DNA from: an uncultured Clostridia bacterium
GTDB lineage: Bacteria; Bacillota; Clostridia; Oscillospirales; Ruminococcaceae
Direction of reading: 5' to 3'
NCBI GenBank assembly: GCA_947168885.1
Contig: CAMVNQ010000004.1
Span: 62,001 to 126,000 of the forward strand
DNA: 64,000 bases
Translations under genes and position numbers: made by a program
Shown here: in pieces, positions 43,247 through 52,775 of the stretch
Layout of the letters: each line of letters starts with the position of its first letter
Numbering within the stretch: position 1 is the first letter of the stretch
The notes under the pieces: model-generated
Databases searched by the model: none
What the model was told of the DNA's origin: nothing
What the model saw: only the letters and a program-made list of their open reading frames with translations

Positions 43247-45508
43247 GTGGAACTCAACAGAAAAAAGATGAAAGACCGGCTAAAAAACACCGAGTATTAT
43301 TTTGTCGGTGTATTTGTGTTTGTCATAATCGCAATAGCGATAATGCTTATCATTTATATCCCGTCCGCAGCCAACCTTGTCCGCGATCACACCGAAACGG
43401 AGATGACGGACTCGGCTTATATGAGCTCCACTGCGGCAAAGGTTTATTTCAACTCAAAAACAGATTTCCTCCAGGCAGCAACAACCGAATTTCTGGACAT
43501 TGACCTCAATGACCAGGATATCGTGCGCACCGCCTGCGTAGGGATATGCAACAACGGCCCGTTCCGCCACATCGGCTTCACCGGTCTGAACGGTATCACC
43601 ATCAGCAGCGTCGGCTCAAGTGCAAACATCACTCATCGCAGCTTCATACAGGAAGGTCTTGCGGGAGAATCGTCCGTCTATGCACACTCACAGTGCGACT
43701 TCAACGGAAAGATAGGCGATATGTATTCCGTTCCCGTTGTCAAGGACGGAGAACTCATAGGCGTTCTTACCGGCGAGCATGACTGTTTCAGCTTCTCTGA
43801 TATTGCGACACTTTCCATCGCGGGCATGAACAACTGCTTCTTCATATTCGATACCGACGGAGATGTCGTGTACTGCAGCGATGACAACACGCTCGGATAC
43901 GGTCTTACAGACAATATCGTTTCTTCGATAACCGATGACGTCCAGTCAAAGGATATGAGCTATACTCTCGCCCGCAAGCCTCAGGGCTCGCTTAAACACT
44001 TCGTTATCGGCGATACGGAATATACAGGCGCGTTCTCCGACATAGAAGGAACAGAGTGGGTGTTCGCGGTCATCGTATCCTCAGCAAGTGCAGTCTCCTC
44101 GTTCGGAACACTTATCTTCTTTACCGCGCTGCTGATAGTTCTGATGTCAGTGCTGCTGCTCGCATCCATACTTGTTATAATGATAAGGATAAGAAAGATA
44201 ACGGCCGAAGTTGCGAGCACAATAGACACGAGCCTTGAGAAAATATATGTTGACAGCATCACCGGTCACGACACCCTCGAACGCTTTAATGAAAATTACG
44301 CGGTGACCATGAAGAATACCGCGATGAAGCACGCGCTTATATCCATTGATGTTGACCGTTTCAAGGCCGTAAACGATATGTTCGGATATGAGGGCGGCAA
44401 CGAGGTCATAAGAAAGCTCTCGGACATTATAAAGCGTAATATAAACAAGAACGACTTCTTCGCAAGAAGCACGGGCGACCTGTTCTATGCACTGTGTGAG
44501 TTCAGCGAAACAGAAACTCTTGAGAGCATAGCGAAAAACATAATGTCAGATGTCGAGTACCAGATAAATGAGGTCAAGCTCAGCATCGCTATCGGAATAT
44601 ACATTATTGACGATGCGAGTCTGCGCCCGCGCGTTGCGGCAGACAGAGCCGATATGGCACGCGAGTCTGTAAAGAACAGCGAAAAGAGCCGCTACGGTTT
44701 CTTCGACTCCTCTATGATAGAGCGGATACGCCGTGAAAAGAGGATCGAAGATATAATGGAAGACGCTCTTGCGCTCGGCGAGTTCGTCGTTTACCTCCAG
44801 CCCAAATACAGCCTCGGCGAAAAGAATGAGGTCGTGGGCGCAGAAGCGCTTGTGCGCTGGAAACACGACGGAAAACTCATACCGCCCGGCGATTTTATTC
44901 CGCTCTTCGAGAGAAACGGCTTCGTAACAAAGCTGGACAGCTATATGTTTGAAGAGGTGTGTAAGCTCCAGAAGAAATATATCAGTCTCGGTCTGAAGCC
45001 GATACTGATCTCTGTCAATATGTCGCGTCTGCATATCCACAAAACAGGCTTTGTTTCCGAACTTGCGGCTATATGTGCCAAGTACGACATAGATACGAAA
45101 TACATCGAGATAGAGATAACCGAGAGCGCGGCTTATGAGGAAATGGCGATGCTCTGCGAAATATTCAGAGAGATCAAGCGCTACGGGTTCCACGTTTCGA
45201 TAGACGATTTCGGAACAGGCTACTCTTCGCTCAATATGCTCAAAGACCTCACGGTCGATGTCATCAAGATAGACCGCTCGTTCCTCACCGAAAAAGCGGA
45301 CGAGAACGAGAACGCAAGTCTCATAATCGCCTGTCTCGTGATGCTCGCGTCTTCGCTTAAGATACAAACGATATGCGAGGGTGTCGAGACCGGACCGCAG
45401 TGCGACCTTCTCACAAAGCTCGGCTGCGATATGGTACAGGGATTCTTCTTCGCAAGACCCATGCCGGTCACGGATTTTGAGAAGCTTACTTACGGACTTG
45501 AGAAATAA
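43247..45508 (+). CDS. Membrane sensor protein with degenerate GGDEF and intact EAL domain
   Basis: A GTG start 9 bases after AAAGGAGG gives 753 residues. Membrane helices at about 19-39 and 286-313 enclose an extracytoplasmic Cache-like sensor. The GGDEF-type domain (about 335-490) has STGDLF (408-413) where the active motif should be, so cyclase activity is unlikely. The EAL domain (about 500-750) keeps E533 in GAEALVRW, N591 (SVNMSR), EIEITES, DDFGTGYSS (653-661), the K674 region IKIDRSF and EGVET (711-715), and should hydrolyse cyclic di-GMP. It is followed 36 bases later by an unknown gene. Confidence 0.9.
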   Translation: MELNRKKMKDRLKNTEYYFVGVFVFVIIAIAIMLIIYIPSAANLVRDHTETEMTDSAYMSSTAAKVYFNSKTDFLQAATTEFLDIDLNDQDIVRTACVGICNNGPFRHIGFTGLNGITISSVGSSANITHRSFIQEGLAGESSVYAHSQCDFNGKIGDMYSVPVVKDGELIGVLTGEHDCFSFSDIATLSIAGMNNCFFIFDTDGDVVYCSDDNTLGYGLTDNIVSSITDDVQSKDMSYTLARKPQGSLKHFVIGDTEYTGAFSDIEGTEWVFAVIVSSASAVSSFGTLIFFTALLIVLMSVLLLASILVIMIRIRKITAEVASTIDTSLEKIYVDSITGHDTLERFNENYAVTMKNTAMKHALISIDVDRFKAVNDMFGYEGGNEVIRKLSDIIKRNINKNDFFARSTGDLFYALCEFSETETLESIAKNIMSDVEYQINEVKLSIAIGIYIIDDASLRPRVAADRADMARESVKNSEKSRYGFFDSSMIERIRREKRIEDIMEDALALGEFVVYLQPKYSLGEKNEVVGAEALVRWKHDGKLIPPGDFIPLFERNGFVTKLDSYMFEEVCKLQKKYISLGLKPILISVNMSRLHIHKTGFVSELAAICAKYDIDTKYIEIEITESAAYEEMAMLCEIFREIKRYGFHVSIDDFGTGYSSLNMLKDLTVDVIKIDRSFLTEKADENENASLIIACLVMLASSLKIQTICEGVETGPQCDLLTKLGCDMVQGFFFARPMPVTDFEKLTYGLEK

Positions 45509-45544
45509 TAATACCGACAACAACTGTGAAAGGAGCTGACAGGG

Positions 45545-46156
45545 TTGGCAGACGAGATCGCGCAGCGTTTCGCGGATATAATAGACAACGCGTCCGAGTC
45601 GCTTTTTGCGGCACTCCAGTGCTGCTATATGATAGCGGACGACGATTTCTACAACGTGAACGTCAAGGACATCTTCAAAGTAGGATTGAGCAACATAACC
45701 AACCCCGACTGCTTTCGCAATATGGGTTTCGAGCACAATAAGGAAAAGCTCGGAGAACTCGGCGGCGATAAGTTCAGAGAAGTGCTTGACATCATTCGCT
45801 ATTGTTTCGCCATCAGAATACCTTTCGCGCGGCGCGAGGCTCCGGATTGCTATATAAAGGATCCGCAGATAAAGCAGATGTACGATATTCTTGAGGAATA
45901 CGGCTTTGCAAATCCCGACGGTATCGTCGTTGAGAGCTTCAAGTCCGTTTCGTGGCTCGCCAAAACAAAAAAACCGGAACCAGCATTTGACACGGAATGG
46001 TTCCGCAGTTGGATATACACCTTCGGCAAGGAAGTCGCGGCGATAAACAACCGCAATATGTTCTTGCTCGGCTGCGCGGACGCTCTTTTCCCACTCTACT
46101 ATTCGGCGCTTAAAGAAAAACTCATTGAAGAGTTCAACAAATACGGAGCGATTTAA
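45545..46156 (+). CDS. Conserved hypothetical protein downstream of the EAL protein
   Basis: A TTG start at 45545, 9 bases after AAAGGAG, gives 203 residues. The protein appears wholly alpha-helical and soluble (EIAQRFADIIDNASESLFAALQ..., ending ALKEKLIEEFNKYGAI), and contains no motif that I recognise. It has two adjacent cysteines (LQCCYMIADDDF). The tight spacing after the EAL gene suggests co-expression, so a role in cyclic di-GMP signalling is possible but only by association. Confidence 0.6.
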   Translation: MADEIAQRFADIIDNASESLFAALQCCYMIADDDFYNVNVKDIFKVGLSNITNPDCFRNMGFEHNKEKLGELGGDKFREVLDIIRYCFAIRIPFARREAPDCYIKDPQIKQMYDILEEYGFANPDGIVVESFKSVSWLAKTKKPEPAFDTEWFRSWIYTFGKEVAAINNRNMFLLGCADALFPLYYSALKEKLIEEFNKYGAI

Positions 46157-46206
46157 AGAATGAACAATGCACAATTTTGAATTGTGTCAAAACAGGACAG
46201 TAAAAT

Positions 46207-46246
46207 AACAGACCGATATAATTGCATATCGGTCTGTTTGCTTTTT
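46207..46246 (+). terminator. Intrinsic terminator
   Basis: AACAGACCGATAT (46207-46219) pairs perfectly with ATATCGGTCTGTT (46226-46238), followed by TGCTTTTT. Confidence 0.92.
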
Positions 46247-46317
46247 ATCGGGTCTCGTCACGATCCGTAACTGCGCTTAAAAAACGACGGACGCGATCGC
46301 GAATTATTCAATCAGCG

Positions 46318-46911
46318 CTAATTTATTTTCAGAGTGTCGGGGATAAACTCTCCGTCGTCGGTCTGAAGTATCTCACAGTAAGTCGAGACGGTACGCCCGA
46401 ACCTTATTCCGCCCTTTGAAAAAACGCCTCCGTCTATCGACAGCTTTCCCGTGCCTATGATAAGGAGCGCACCGTCGGAACAGACCGCAGCTTTTCCCAA
46501 ATCGTCGGAGCCCGTGATGGTATTCGTGCCATCGGCCGCGATTATAAGCTTATCAGAGGACGAAACAAGCGCACAACCGTCAGGATTGGAGATATTCGCG
46601 CCGGAAAAGACTATCTTGACGGCGCCGTCTGTGTCCACGATGATACAGCCGTCGTTGTAATTGCCGGTTATATTATAGATACCGCCCTCTGTGATGACAA
46701 TGTCACTTCCCCTGAACCATGCGCCCTGACCGGAAATACTGACTTCGTCACCGAACGTGACCGTACATTCGCCGAAACGCACATCTTCCTCGCCAACGGG
46801 CCTGTAAGGCTCAACCGAGATAGTATATACCTCCGGCGAGTCAACACCCGTACATGAGCCCATAACGAGAAATGAGCACAGCAGAGCCGATATATATTTA
46901 ATTGGTTTCAT
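46318..46911 (-). CDS. Lipoprotein with DUF4353-type beta-solenoid repeats
   Basis: The ATG at 46911 gives 197 residues with a lipoprotein signal (KYISALLCSFLVMGSC, cysteine about residue 20). The mature part is made of repeating short strands with Gly/Asp turns (GGIYNITGNYNDGCIIVDTD, SGANISNPDGCALVSSSDKLII, DGTNTITG). This matches the carbohydrate-binding DUF4353 (Cthe_2159-like) beta-helix family, which is usually much longer, so this is a short version. It is probably displayed at the cell surface. A longer frame to 46983 is less likely because the signal peptide would be internal. Confidence 0.7.
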   Translation of the reverse strand: MKPIKYISALLCSFLVMGSCTGVDSPEVYTISVEPYRPVGEEDVRFGECTVTFGDEVSISGQGAWFRGSDIVITEGGIYNITGNYNDGCIIVDTDGAVKIVFSGANISNPDGCALVSSSDKLIIAADGTNTITGSDDLGKAAVCSDGALLIIGTGKLSIDGGVFSKGGIRFGRTVSTYCEILQTDDGEFIPDTLKIN

Positions 46912-46992
46912 TCTATCACCGTCACTTTGATTACAGTTTACTCTGTTTATGTGAAAATCAAATGACAGAATTATATTAAACACATAATATTT

Positions 46993-47021
46993 ACGGCTCC
47001 GTCCGTTTCCGGAGGAGCCGT
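46993..47021 (-). terminator. Hairpin after the amidohydrolase gene
   Basis: ACGGCTCC (46993-47000) pairs with GGAGCCGT (47014-47021); on the minus strand AAATATTATG follows. The T-run is poor, so it is a weak terminator. Confidence 0.5.
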
Positions 47022-47028
47022 GATCCTG

Positions 47029-48207
47029 TCAATCCACGAATTTTCCGTTTATCACAACAAATTCAGGCTTTTCGGTGATGTCAAACACTTCACCGCGAAA
47101 TGCTGTAAAATCTGCGTCCTTTCCGGTCTCTATACTTCCTACGCGGTCATCTATGCCGCATATCCGCGCGGGATTTATCGTTATCGCCCGTACAGCTTCG
47201 TCACGGCTCAGCCCGCCGCGCACCGCTATTCCCGCCGTTACGGGAAGATACTGTACCGGTGTCTCGGGGTGGTCGGTGCATATCGCTGTCTCAACACCTT
47301 TTTTGTGCAGCTTCGCGGCATTCTCTATGGCCTGGTTCACAAGCTCGGGCTTACATCTGTCCGCAAACAAGGGGCCTATGATGCACTGCGCGCGCTCATC
47401 TCTGAGCTCGTCGGCTATCAGGTGACCGTCGGTAGCGTGGATAAGCACATAGTCGAGCGAAAACTCCTTTGCTATGCGTATCGCGGTGAAAATATCGTCC
47501 TGCCGGTGGCAATGGAAATGCGCCTTTATCTCACGTCTCAGCAACGGAATGAGCGCTTCGCACTTCATATCGAGGTCGGGACGCGACGTTTCGTCATCTG
47601 TTCCCTTCGTGCGCTCATATTCCGCGAGGTCGTCCATATAACGGCGGGCTTTCATGAGCTGCTCGCGTATAATGGCGGCAGTCGCCATTCTTGTCACCGG
47701 CGTTTCGTCGCGGTCATTGTAAACGCGCTTCGGATTTTCACCGAGCGCGAATTTTATAGAAACAGGGTCTTTTATAACGAGCTTATCGATGCGGGAACTG
47801 CCGTAAGTTTTCATTGCAAGGAAGCTGCCGCCGATAGGGTTTGCACTGCCGACACCCGTAACAACGGTGCCGACACCTGCCCTCGCCGCTTCTGAAAAAC
47901 AGAGGTCTGCCGCATTTATCGCGTCGATAGCGCGCAGATGTGGGGTCGAAGGGTCTGTCGCTTCGTTAACATCGTCGCCCTCAAATCCCAGTCCGTTCTC
48001 GCAGATGCCGATGTGGCAGTGTGCGTCAACGAACGCCGGATAAACGGTAAGCCCCGACGCGTCGATAACATCGCCGGAGTCGAGGTTTCCCGAAAATTCA
48101 TCCATATTGCCGACAGAGGTTATGATACCGCCGTTCGTTTCGATATATCCGCATTCAATTATGTCGTCGTCGGAAGCGGTGAATATTCTTGCGTTGTATA
48201 TTATCAT
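47029..48207 (-). CDS. Amidohydrolase (imidazolonepropionase/adenosine-deaminase-like superfamily)
   Basis: This 392-residue metal-dependent hydrolase has the N-terminal beta cap (MIIYNARIFTASDD), the metal-binding DAHCHIG (about 61-67), further histidines in KAHFHCHRQDD (about 229-239) and LIHATDGHLI (about 255-264), and the conserved aspartate in ICTDHPETP (about 310-318). The end GSIETGKDADFTAF is the standard cap return. Members hydrolyse cyclic amides or related bonds; the substrate cannot be told. It is the last gene of a leftward group and overlaps the aroK stop by 4 bases. Confidence 0.88.
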   Translation of the reverse strand: MIIYNARIFTASDDDIIECGYIETNGGIITSVGNMDEFSGNLDSGDVIDASGLTVYPAFVDAHCHIGICENGLGFEGDDVNEATDPSTPHLRAIDAINAADLCFSEAARAGVGTVVTGVGSANPIGGSFLAMKTYGSSRIDKLVIKDPVSIKFALGENPKRVYNDRDETPVTRMATAAIIREQLMKARRYMDDLAEYERTKGTDDETSRPDLDMKCEALIPLLRREIKAHFHCHRQDDIFTAIRIAKEFSLDYVLIHATDGHLIADELRDERAQCIIGPLFADRCKPELVNQAIENAAKLHKKGVETAICTDHPETPVQYLPVTAGIAVRGGLSRDEAVRAITINPARICGIDDRVGSIETGKDADFTAFRGEVFDITEKPEFVVINGKFVD

Positions 48208-48689
48208 AGGCTTTCCTTTATTTTGTCGATGATCTTTGCGGGAGTCCCCGCGGCTTTTATTATGATGTCGGAGCGTTCCGAATATATCGGGCGGCGCGTG
48301 TCGTAGAGCTCTTTTACCTTCTCCTTCGGGTTGTTGAACGCAAGAGGGCGGTTGCTGTCATCCTTTATGCGCTTGTAACAGGTCTCGAAATCAACATCGA
48401 GGAAGATGACTTTGCCTGTTTCGCGGGCAGTCTTTGCGGTGTTTTCGTTTATTATCGCTCCGCCGCCGAGCGCGACAACAGAATTATCCGGCATCTCGGC
48501 AATGTATTTTGCCTCAAGCGAGCGGAAGTACGGCTCGCCGGATCTGTCGAATATTTCGGGAATGGACATCTTTTCGTGCTCTACGATGTAGGCATCGAGA
48601 TCCGCGAACGCCATTCCCGTCTTTTTGGCGAGCTCCCTGCCGATACGCGATTTTCCGCAGCCCATGAACCCGCAGAGATAAAGCTTCAT
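48204..48689 (-). CDS. aroK: Shikimate kinase
   Basis: This 161-residue nucleoside-kinase-fold enzyme phosphorylates shikimate at the 3-hydroxyl in the chorismate pathway. The P-loop is GFMGCGKS (7-14), the shikimate-binding DLD is at 30-32, the arginine of EPYFRSLEA lies near 56, and the GGG of VALGGGAII is near 74-76. The lid includes DSNRPLA near 112. It overlaps aroE by 4 bases upstream and the amidohydrolase by 4 bases downstream, so all three are translated together. Confidence 0.93.
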   Translation of the reverse strand: MKLYLCGFMGCGKSRIGRELAKKTGMAFADLDAYIVEHEKMSIPEIFDRSGEPYFRSLEAKYIAEMPDNSVVALGGGAIINENTAKTARETGKVIFLDVDFETCYKRIKDDSNRPLAFNNPKEKVKELYDTRRPIYSERSDIIIKAAGTPAKIIDKIKESL

Positions 48690-49537
48690 ATCAGATCCTC
48701 CATATCGGAGATGAGCTGCTTTAAGTCAGCTTCGGCGAATTTCGCGCCGTTCCAGATCTCCTGCGCCGCGGCAGCCTGAAGAACGAGCATTGCCATACCG
48801 GTCATTGCAGGCTTACCGAGTTCCTTTGCCTTCTTTGTGAGAAGTGTCTCTTTGGGATTGTAGATAACATCAAATACCGCATCGGAATGGGCAATGATCT
48901 CATCTGTACAAGGCATTCTGTCAACTTTCGGGAACATACCCACAGGTGACGCGTTTATGAGCAGGTCAAAGCCGTGTGCGCTCGCACCGAGGTCACTTTC
49001 CGAAAGCACTTCTCCGTGTATCTCCGCAGATTTTATCCGAGCGCGCGGAACGCGGGACTTTATCTGGGATATTGTCTTTTCCGCATCGATAAGAAAGTCC
49101 GGCAGAACAGCGACAGTGACGTTGCCGCCCTTGTACGCGGCTTCTGCGGCGATCATTCGTCCGACTCCGCCGCAGCCGATCACAAGAACGTGAGAGGCGA
49201 GGCTTGCGCCGAGCATATCTATTGAGCGCGAGAAGCCGAATACATCGGTGTTATAGCCGACCTTTTCGTCACCGTTCCTGACGCAGTTCACCGAGCCGAA
49301 GCGCTCCGCGGACGCATCAAGCCTGTCACAGTACGGGATTATCCCGACTTTATGCGGTATGGTCGCGTTGAAACCGTCGAGCCCCGATAGTTTACCGAAG
49401 CTGTTTTCAAGCTCCTCGGGCGGAATATCGAGCAGCTCATAGCTTCCGTCAATACCGGCGAGCTTCATCAGTCTTGAATGTATCTGGGGTGAGAGTGAGT
49501 GACCGAGCGGGTGCCCGATAAGTGCGTACTTTTTCAT
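48686..49537 (-). CDS. aroE: Shikimate dehydrogenase
   Basis: This 283-residue NADP-dependent enzyme reduces 3-dehydroshikimate to shikimate, the step before shikimate kinase, whose gene follows with a 4-base overlap. The substrate-binding SLSP is near 14-17, N57 and catalytic K63 lie in FNATIPHK (56-63), and the second catalytic aspartate is in YNTDVFGF (about 94-101). The nucleotide-binding VIGCGGVGR (about 119-127) and the C-terminal GMAMLVLQAA complete the family pattern. Confidence 0.94.
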   Translation of the reverse strand: MKKYALIGHPLGHSLSPQIHSRLMKLAGIDGSYELLDIPPEELENSFGKLSGLDGFNATIPHKVGIIPYCDRLDASAERFGSVNCVRNGDEKVGYNTDVFGFSRSIDMLGASLASHVLVIGCGGVGRMIAAEAAYKGGNVTVAVLPDFLIDAEKTISQIKSRVPRARIKSAEIHGEVLSESDLGASAHGFDLLINASPVGMFPKVDRMPCTDEIIAHSDAVFDVIYNPKETLLTKKAKELGKPAMTGMAMLVLQAAAAQEIWNGAKFAEADLKQLISDMEDLI

Positions 49538-49632
49538 TTTTAATGCCTTTCTGTATATTCAACATAAAGCTGTTAGTTTGTCCCGTTTTCAGAAGCGGGC
49601 TGAATGAGGGTTTGACGGGCCGGTGGATTTCC

Positions 49633-50532
49633 TTACTCGTCAACAGCGATCGCTTCAACGTTTTCGAGCGTCTTCTTTACCATTCCTGTGAGCGCCTTTC
49701 CGGGTCCGCATTCAACGAAACGGTCTGTACCGTCGGATCTCATTGCAGCAAGTTCGGAAGTGAAGCGTACAGACGAGAAGATATGACGGGACATAAGATC
49801 GTGTATCTCAGAGAAGTCCGTGAGCTTTCCGCCTGTAACGTTAGAGTAGAATGCCTTCTGCGGCATACCGATCTTTATATCCTTTATGAGCTCCTTGAAT
49901 TCAAGCCCCGCTTCCTTCATATACTCGCTGTGGAAGGCGGCCGCCACCGCCAGCGGAACGGTGCGCTTCGCGCCCTTCACTTTCAGCAGTTCCGCTGCCT
50001 TTGCGACGCCCGCCTCACTGCCGGCGATGACGGTCTGTACCGGGGTATTGTAGTTTACGGGTACAACATAATCGCCGCCGTCCGTTATCTCTTTGCAGGC
50101 TTCCTCTATAACCGACGCATCAAGTCCGATAACCGCCGCCATTTTGCCGCCGTTCTTCTTTGCCGCCTTGTCCATACATGCGGCACGGTGCTTTATAAGA
50201 GTGTAGCCGGTCTGAACATCGACCGCGCCGGAAAGCACAAGTCCCGCGTATTCGCCGAGCGAGTGACCGGCAACGGCATCAAATTCTCCGCCATCGAGTC
50301 CGAATTTCTTCGCACAGATAAGAGACATAGTGAAGATAGCGGGTTGGGAGACGCTTGTTACGGCGAGCTCCTCGGGCGTACCCTCGAACATGGTTTTTTT
50401 GAGATCGAAGCCGAGAATGTCACTTCCGGCTGTGAAAAACTCCTCATAAACAGAGGGTGTCTCATCATACAGCTTCTTTCCCATACCGCTGTACTGGGAA
50501 CCCTGCCCCGAAAATAAAAGTGCAGTTGACAT
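49633..50532 (-). CDS. fabD: Malonyl-CoA:ACP transacylase
   Basis: This 299-residue transferase moves malonate from CoA to acyl carrier protein. LFSGQGSQYSGMG (6-18) starts the family fold, the nucleophile is S91 in GHSLGEY, and the general base is H201 in AAAFHSEYM. The gene is divergent from the fabH-accA operon instead of inside it, and is followed by aroE 95 bases downstream. It shares a 209-base control region with fabH. I found a clear promoter only for the fabH side. Confidence 0.96.
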   Translation of the reverse strand: MSTALLFSGQGSQYSGMGKKLYDETPSVYEEFFTAGSDILGFDLKKTMFEGTPEELAVTSVSQPAIFTMSLICAKKFGLDGGEFDAVAGHSLGEYAGLVLSGAVDVQTGYTLIKHRAACMDKAAKKNGGKMAAVIGLDASVIEEACKEITDGGDYVVPVNYNTPVQTVIAGSEAGVAKAAELLKVKGAKRTVPLAVAAAFHSEYMKEAGLEFKELIKDIKIGMPQKAFYSNVTGGKLTDFSEIHDLMSRHIFSSVRFTSELAAMRSDGTDRFVECGPGKALTGMVKKTLENVEAIAVDE

Positions 50533-50617
50533 AAAAAATATTCCTTTCTTTTCTGTTCGTGAAACCGTTTTCAGTAGTACAGCTTCTCCAAAAAGTCAAA
50601 AATTTGTTTGTGCACTA

Positions 50618-50646
50618 TTGACAAAAACGCGCTGTGCTGATATAAT
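50618..50646 (+). promoter_or_regulatory. Promoter of the fatty-acid operon
   Basis: TTGACA (50618-50623), 17 bp, TATAAT (50641-50646) with an extended TGA. The leader to fabH is about 90 bases. I see no clear FapR- or FabT-type palindrome over the promoter, and no regulator gene is adjacent. Confidence 0.9.
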
Positions 50647-50741
50647 ATAAATATGTATGTGCCTTATTTGCGTACCTTTATATGTTGATATAACCATTAT
50701 ATACCATTTTCTTTACAAAATCAATAGGAAACGGGGATAAA

Positions 50742-51743
50742 ATGCGAGGAATAAAAATTATCGGTACGGGAATGTATGCTCCCGATATGATACTGAGCAA
50801 TGATATGCTCTCTACATTTCTTGACACCAACGACGAATGGATATACTCAAGAACGGGTATAAGAGAACGCCGTATTTCGGTGGATAAGCCGAATTTCTAT
50901 ATGGCGGCGGAAGCGGCAAAGGCTGCCGTTGCGAACAGCGGCACAGACCCGTCGGAAATAGACCTTGTGCTTGCGGCGACCTGCTCGCCGGACTACTTCT
51001 ATCCGGCACTTTCGTGCCTTGTGCAGCACGCGGTCGGAGCGGTCAACGCGGCGGCTTTTGATATAAACTCTGCCTGCACCGGCTTTATAAATGCGCTCGA
51101 TACGGCGTCCCGCTTTCTTGAGGACGGCGATTACAAAAACATACTCATTGTCGCGAGCGAACGTCTCGCTCCGCACTGTGACTATACCGACCGCACCGCG
51201 AGCATTCTTTTCGGCGACGGCGCGGGGGCTGCGGTAGTTACAAAGAACGACAAGCCCATGTGGTCGTACCTGAGCGCAAAAGGAGATTACTTCAACGCGC
51301 TTTACTGCAAGGTCGATCAGAGCCGCTCGAACTGTCAGTATCTTGCAAAAACGGACGCACTTCCTGTCGGGATCATAGACAGTGAAGCAAAGACCCACAC
51401 TCTTCAGATGAACGGCAAGGCGGTATATAAATTCGCTGTTGACGCTATGGACACCGCTGTACGCAAGGTCCTCGAACGATCGGGTCTCGGAATAGATGAT
51501 ATTGACCTTTACATACCGCATCAGGCGAACGCGCGAATCATTGAGAGCGCGGTAAAATCGCTCGGACTTCCCGAAGAGAAGGTGTATGTGAACCTCGAAA
51601 AACGCGGTAATACGTCAAGCGCCTGCATTCCTACGGCTCTTGCGGAACTTGACGAAATGGGACGCATAAAGGACGGAATGACTATCTGCCTCGTTGGTTT
51701 CGGAGCCGGTCTGACCAGCGGCGCTATCGTTTTCACGCAGTAA
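50742..51743 (+). CDS. fabH: 3-oxoacyl-ACP synthase III
   Basis: This 333-residue condensing enzyme starts fatty-acid chains by joining an acyl-CoA primer to malonyl-ACP. The thiolase-fold triad is complete: C112 in NSACTGF, H260 in IPHQANARI and N290 in KRGNTSSA. GFGAGLTSGAIV near the C-terminus is typical. It is the first gene of the operon, behind the strong promoter, and is followed after 67 bases by fabK. Confidence 0.96.
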   Translation: MRGIKIIGTGMYAPDMILSNDMLSTFLDTNDEWIYSRTGIRERRISVDKPNFYMAAEAAKAAVANSGTDPSEIDLVLAATCSPDYFYPALSCLVQHAVGAVNAAAFDINSACTGFINALDTASRFLEDGDYKNILIVASERLAPHCDYTDRTASILFGDGAGAAVVTKNDKPMWSYLSAKGDYFNALYCKVDQSRSNCQYLAKTDALPVGIIDSEAKTHTLQMNGKAVYKFAVDAMDTAVRKVLERSGLGIDDIDLYIPHQANARIIESAVKSLGLPEEKVYVNLEKRGNTSSACIPTALAELDEMGRIKDGMTICLVGFGAGLTSGAIVFTQ

Positions 51744-51810
51744 CCGCGAGTAAGAAAGACGGTATAAGAATACTCGAAGGAAGCTGAACGAGCATGAAAG
51801 GATATATACT

Positions 51811-52734
51811 ATGAAAACAAGGATAACCGAACTTCTCGGAATAAAGTACCCGATATTACAGGGCGGTATGGCATGGGTGGCTGAAAGCACACTCGCAGCT
51901 GCTGTCTCAAATGCGGGCGGCGCGGGAATAATCGCAGGCGGCGCTGCGCCGATAGATTATCTGCGTGACCAGATACGCCGCGCAAAATCGCTCACCGACA
52001 AGCCTTTCGGCGTGAACGTCATGCTCATGAGCCCGAATGCCGAGGAACTCGCGCAGCTCGTTATTGACGAGGGTGTGGCTTTCGTCACCACCGGTGCGGG
52101 GAATCCCGGGAAATTCATGGAGAACTGGAAAGCCGCGGGAATAAAGGTAATACCCGTCGTACCGTCGGTAGCTCTCGCAAAGCGCATGGAGCGCGCCGGT
52201 GCCGATGCGGTCATAGCGGAGGGAACGGAAAGCGGCGGTCATATCGGAGAGAATACGACGATGTGCCTTGTGCCGCAGGTCGTTGACGCTCTGGAAGTGC
52301 CGGTGCTCGCTGCGGGCGGAATAGCTGACGGCCGCGGTATAGCAGCATCGTTCATGCTCGGCGCGGAGGGTGTTCAGGTCGGAACACGCTTCCTTGCGAG
52401 TGAGGAATGTAAGATACATCAGAATTATAAGGATCTTGTTATCGGCGCCAAGGACACGGACAGCATCGTTACCGGACGCTTTACCGGACACCCCTGCCGC
52501 AACGTAAAGTCGAAGCTTGCGAAAAAGTTACAGACATTTGAAAAAGACGGCGGTACTCCCGAGGAGTTCGAGCAGATCTCGGCCGGTTCACTGCGTAAAG
52601 CGGTAGTTGACGGCGATCTGGAAAACGGTTCGTTCATGTGCGGCGCGATAGCCGGAATGATAAATGATATAAAGCCCTGCAAGGACATCATAGAGGATAT
52701 GTTCGCACAGGCAGAGAAGCTGCTGAATAGATAA
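51811..52734 (+). CDS. fabK: Enoyl-ACP reductase II (FMN-dependent)
   Basis: This 307-residue TIM-barrel flavoenzyme carries out the last reduction of each fatty-acid cycle. It belongs to the FabK/nitronate monooxygenase group: LQGGMAWVA at 17-25, SNAGGAGIIAGG at 33-44, GTESGGHIG (138-146) with catalytic H144, and VPVLAAGGIADGRG near 171-184 for FMN phosphate binding. It is the only enoyl reductase in the window; FabK enzymes are insensitive to triclosan. Its place between fabH and fabG supports FabK rather than a nitronate monooxygenase. Confidence 0.95.
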   Translation: MKTRITELLGIKYPILQGGMAWVAESTLAAAVSNAGGAGIIAGGAAPIDYLRDQIRRAKSLTDKPFGVNVMLMSPNAEELAQLVIDEGVAFVTTGAGNPGKFMENWKAAGIKVIPVVPSVALAKRMERAGADAVIAEGTESGGHIGENTTMCLVPQVVDALEVPVLAAGGIADGRGIAASFMLGAEGVQVGTRFLASEECKIHQNYKDLVIGAKDTDSIVTGRFTGHPCRNVKSKLAKKLQTFEKDGGTPEEFEQISAGSLRKAVVDGDLENGSFMCGAIAGMINDIKPCKDIIEDMFAQAEKLLNR

Positions 52735-52775
52735 TTTTCAGTACAGCACATTATAACACCGAAAGGAACAAGAAC

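Noticed and set aside
44546-46174. A 542-codon minus-strand frame opposite the EAL gene
   Set aside because: Antisense shadow spanning two plus-strand genes with clear ribosome sites.
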